Positions 4,426 to 6,553 of a stretch of 6,553 nt of DNA are shown piece by piece. Source of the stretch: Bacteroidetes/Chlorobi group bacterium ChocPot_Mid (GTDB taxonomy: Bacteria; Bacteroidota; Ignavibacteria; Kapaibacteriales; UBA2268); contig RCNQ01000077.1 in the NCBI GenBank assembly GCA_003731675.1, positions 1 through 6,553 of the forward strand, written 5' to 3'. The number at the start of each line of letters is the position of its first letter. Position 1 is the first letter of the stretch. A program made the translations under genes and the position numbers. The notes beneath the pieces are model-generated. The model made no database searches and was not told the DNA's origin. It worked only from the letters and a program-made list of their open reading frames with translations.

Positions 4426-6553
4426 TTCTTTTTCATTTGAATCAATAATAATGCAGTTAAATAGCAAATTGCTCCAATCAACAAAGATATTTTATAGCCA
4501 AATGATAAAGCAACTAAAATTATCAGAACAGAACCAAATACAGATGCCGCACCATTGACAGCAAATCCCCAGTCAATCAGCTTGCCAACCTTAACTCCGG
4601 CTTTTGGAAAAGGCATTCCCATTAAAAACCCCAATGGTGCTATTAAAACTACCGTTGTTATCAACCTTAAAGGTAGCTCGAACGAACCAAATAAATACAT
4701 TATTTTTGTAAAAACAAAAATATCCAGTAAAATCCAGACAACAATCCCCAAGAAAACATAAAGATTATTGAACCTTTCAGAAAATCTGCTACCTATACCT
4801 GATGCAATCAGTAAAGTAAATAATATTGCAGATAAACTATAAACTGATGGTCCAATAAATAATGTATATTTCTGTATTAGTATTACCTCAATTGACATAA
4901 ATCCCATACCGATAACAAAGAAATACAGCCAGGGTACAAGTTTTAGCTTCACTTTACTGAATTTTATCGGCAATAAATTAACAGGTATGATTAAAAGAAC
5001 AATTATTATTAAAATAACAGCAATATTCAGCTTGGACAAAGGAAATCCGGTAAATTCAAAGTGCTGTATTTTTTCCTGCTGAGACAAATTCAGATTTTTC
5101 CACATTCCCATTTGTGCTATAAATGGCTTATCGTCAGTACACGGCGATATGTCAACTTTAGCTTCATTCTGCATTACCTTCCAACCTTTAAGTACAATCT
5201 GGTTTACCATATTGCCATATATAGAATCATGTGCAGGATACAAAGGATAAATATAATTATCTCTGAAATAAAATGTAACACCAAAAGCCCTTTTTATTGT
5301 CTCTTCGTCAAGTGGCTGTTTCGATACAAGTAAAACATTTCTTTTCAGGTATGGTAAATTATAAACAGCAAGATGCTCATTTGGATTCGTTATGCCAATT
5401 TCCTGCAAAGCATCAATTACCGAACTTACCATTCTCGGAATATAAAAATGATGCTCCATTACAAGATATCCGTTATCATCCAAAGCTTTCCAGTAATCTT
5501 TCACAGCTTCTGTTGTAAAAAGATAATTTTCTGCAAGTGCAAATGCTCCTGATGCAAGTGCCGCAAATGAATTTGAGCTTAAAGCAAAAATAATATCAAA
5601 CTTCTTTTCAAATCTCCTTACATAAGTTCTTGCATCTTCAGTTACAACCTTGACTCTCGGGTCTTTATAAATATAACCCGAATACTCAGCAAGTTCTCCA
5701 TCTTCCATAAGATAATTTATATAAGGATTAACCTCCACGGCATGTATCTCAGTTGCATTTTCCTGTAGTGCATGAAGCACATCAACTCCTCCACCTGATC
5801 CAAGTGAAAGAAAAACACAGGAATCAAATTTACTGATTAAATTTGCAACATTCACATCAAATTTAAATTTTGTATTGTTAAAATCTCCTTCAAATTTATA
5901 TACTGATGTCTGAGCCGCATTGTCAATTCTTATACCTCTCGTATATTCATTATATTCTACAATCCTGATTTTCGACATTGCATCCCAATGCGTCGAAAGT
6001 ATTTTTCCCCTGTCCTTTCTTTCAAGTTCAAGCAATGAATCAGAAAAAAAGATTATCACAACACTAATTACTATACTGAAAAGTGATACTTTTCTGACAA
6101 TATCTTTGCTATTAATAATTGCTAACAAGAAAATTAAAATTGCAATCAAAGTTGCTGTTTTCGGAGTCCCGATTAAATTCATCAATACAATAATAAAAAC
6201 TACTCCAGCAGATGCTCCCACTAAATCAGCCATATATAGTTTTGGTATATCATTGCTGTTCGTTTTCAAGATATATGTTAATGAAATCCCACCAAAGAAA
6301 AAAGATGATGATAGAATTATAACTGCAAACAAGAATTTCATTGTCATCAAAAAGTCAATGTATAACAACGAGAAATCCAAATTAATTTTAAAAATGATAA
6401 TTGGCCCAACTAAGATTGAAAATCCACACAGCAACAATGAAATTAAAAATGTCTTTTCAGTATTTAATCGCTTAAAAAGTCTGAGAGCCAATCCGCCAAG
6501 ACCAAGACCTAAAATCGAAACAGATAAAATCAAAAATGCAAATGTATAATAAA
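4419..6553 (-). CDS. Membrane protein with spermidine-synthase-like SAM-binding domain, 5' end beyond the window
   Basis: The frame stays open to the right edge; the only in-window start is a TTG at 6533, which would cut into the first membrane helix (YYTFAF precedes it), so the true start lies outside. Numbering from that TTG gives 704 residues. N-terminal helices lie at about 1-19, 29-50, 66-89, 104-122, 126-140 and 149-165. The soluble domain (about 180-490) holds RIDNAAQ (202-208), the SAM-binding loop SLGSGGGVD (243-251), VEVNP (266-270, E267 as the ribose ligand), TEDART (298-303), ENYLFTTEA (335-343) and CTDDKPF (465-471). About seven more helices follow (503-522, 533-553, 562-580, 592-612, 621-641, 658-678, 683-699), with the GFMSIEVILIQ (544-554) and LMGMPFP (637-643) segments typical of this family. 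The strand after the core motif reads FDIIFALSS where true aminopropyltransferases have YD-V-I-I-x-D, so the catalytic Asp is replaced by L318. It is likely a SAM-binding enzyme of unknown reaction rather than a polyamine synthase. It is the upstream partner of the glycosyltransferase gene. Confidence 0.82.
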   Translation of the reverse strand, partial: YYTFAFLILSVSILGLGLGGLALRLFKRLNTEKTFLISLLLCGFSILVGPIIIFKINLDFSLLYIDFLMTMKFLFAVIILSSSFFFGGISLTYILKTNSNDIPKLYMADLVGASAGVVFIIVLMNLIGTPKTATLIAILIFLLAIINSKDIVRKVSLFSIVISVVIIFFSDSLLELERKDRGKILSTHWDAMSKIRIVEYNEYTRGIRIDNAAQTSVYKFEGDFNNTKFKFDVNVANLISKFDSCVFLSLGSGGGVDVLHALQENATEIHAVEVNPYINYLMEDGELAEYSGYIYKDPRVKVVTEDARTYVRRFEKKFDIIFALSSNSFAALASGAFALAENYLFTTEAVKDYWKALDDNGYLVMEHHFYIPRMVSSVIDALQEIGITNPNEHLAVYNLPYLKRNVLLVSKQPLDEETIKRAFGVTFYFRDNYIYPLYPAHDSIYGNMVNQIVLKGWKVMQNEAKVDISPCTDDKPFIAQMGMWKNLNLSQQEKIQHFEFTGFPLSKLNIAVILIIIVLLIIPVNLLPIKFSKVKLKLVPWLYFFVIGMGFMSIEVILIQKYTLFIGPSVYSLSAILFTLLIASGIGSRFSERFNNLYVFLGIVVWILLDIFVFTKIMYLFGSFELPLRLITTVVLIAPLGFLMGMPFPKAGVKVGKLIDWGFAVNGAASVFGSVLIILVALSFGYKISLLIGAICYLTALLLIQMKKKW

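Noticed and set aside
3161..5518. Short plus-strand frames inside the two minus-strand genes (3161-3433, 4555-4761, 5061-5333, 5297-5518)
   Set aside because: They are antisense to well-supported membrane protein genes and have no motif, ribosome site or coherent protein character.
4419..6533. TTG at 6533 as the true start of the SAM-domain membrane protein
   Set aside because: The frame is open upstream to the window edge and the upstream codons (YYTFAF) continue the first hydrophobic helix, so the real start is most likely outside the window.
5920..6549. A 209-codon open frame on the plus strand
   Set aside because: It lies wholly antisense to the SAM-domain membrane protein gene. Its product is a low-complexity Ile/Lys/Thr-rich sequence, as expected from the reverse strand of AT-rich transmembrane coding DNA, with no recognisable motif or ribosome binding site.
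1..6553. CRISPR arrays, tRNA or rRNA genes, insertion sequences and attachment sites
   Set aside because: No regularly spaced repeats, cloverleaf-like segments, rRNA-like tracts, transposase motifs or long terminal inverted repeats were seen on reading both strands.

Overview
The window is AT-rich (about one-third GC by eye). It holds five protein-coding genes in two opposing blocks and no RNA gene, insertion sequence or CRISPR array that I can see. The base composition, a small beta-barrel outer-membrane protein ending in Phe, the mostly AT-rich leaders with little Shine-Dalgarno sequence, and the look of the proteins suggest a Gram-negative member of the Bacteroidota/Ignavibacteriota/Chlorobi group. 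Ignavibacteria-like is my best guess, but this is inference from style; there is no rRNA or other marker gene to test it.

Left block, plus strand (41-2786). The first gene encodes a secreted 256-residue predicted outer-membrane beta-barrel, preceded by a strong G-rich ribosome binding site. A gene-free, T-rich gap of 117 bases follows; it contains a near-perfect A/T-rich inverted repeat and a weak Bacteroidota-type -7 box. Next comes a 71-residue single-span membrane protein of unknown function. After an 85-base gap there is a full-length Ppx/GppA-family phosphatase (518 residues), which probably degrades polyphosphate or pppGpp. Its C-terminal HD domain looks unusually complete in metal ligands.

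Right block, minus strand (6553-2788). Reading leftward from the right edge, the first gene is a large membrane protein with a spermidine-synthase-like, SAM-binding domain between two sets of transmembrane helices. It runs off the window, so its true N-terminus is missing. Its stop overlaps the most likely start of the next gene by 7 bases. That gene encodes a GT-C (family 39/ArnT-like) membrane glycosyltransferase with a soluble C-terminal domain. The pair is almost certainly cotranscribed and probably translationally coupled.

The two blocks meet tail to tail with one base between the ppx stop and the glycosyltransferase stop, so each transcript must end inside the other gene. The most notable points are the apparent loss of the aminopropyltransferase catalytic Asp in the SAM-domain protein, its coupling to a glycosyltransferase, and the full HD ligand set in the Ppx homologue. 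I found no clear evidence of a wholly new system; most of the window looks like ordinary chromosomal genes, some of unknown function.
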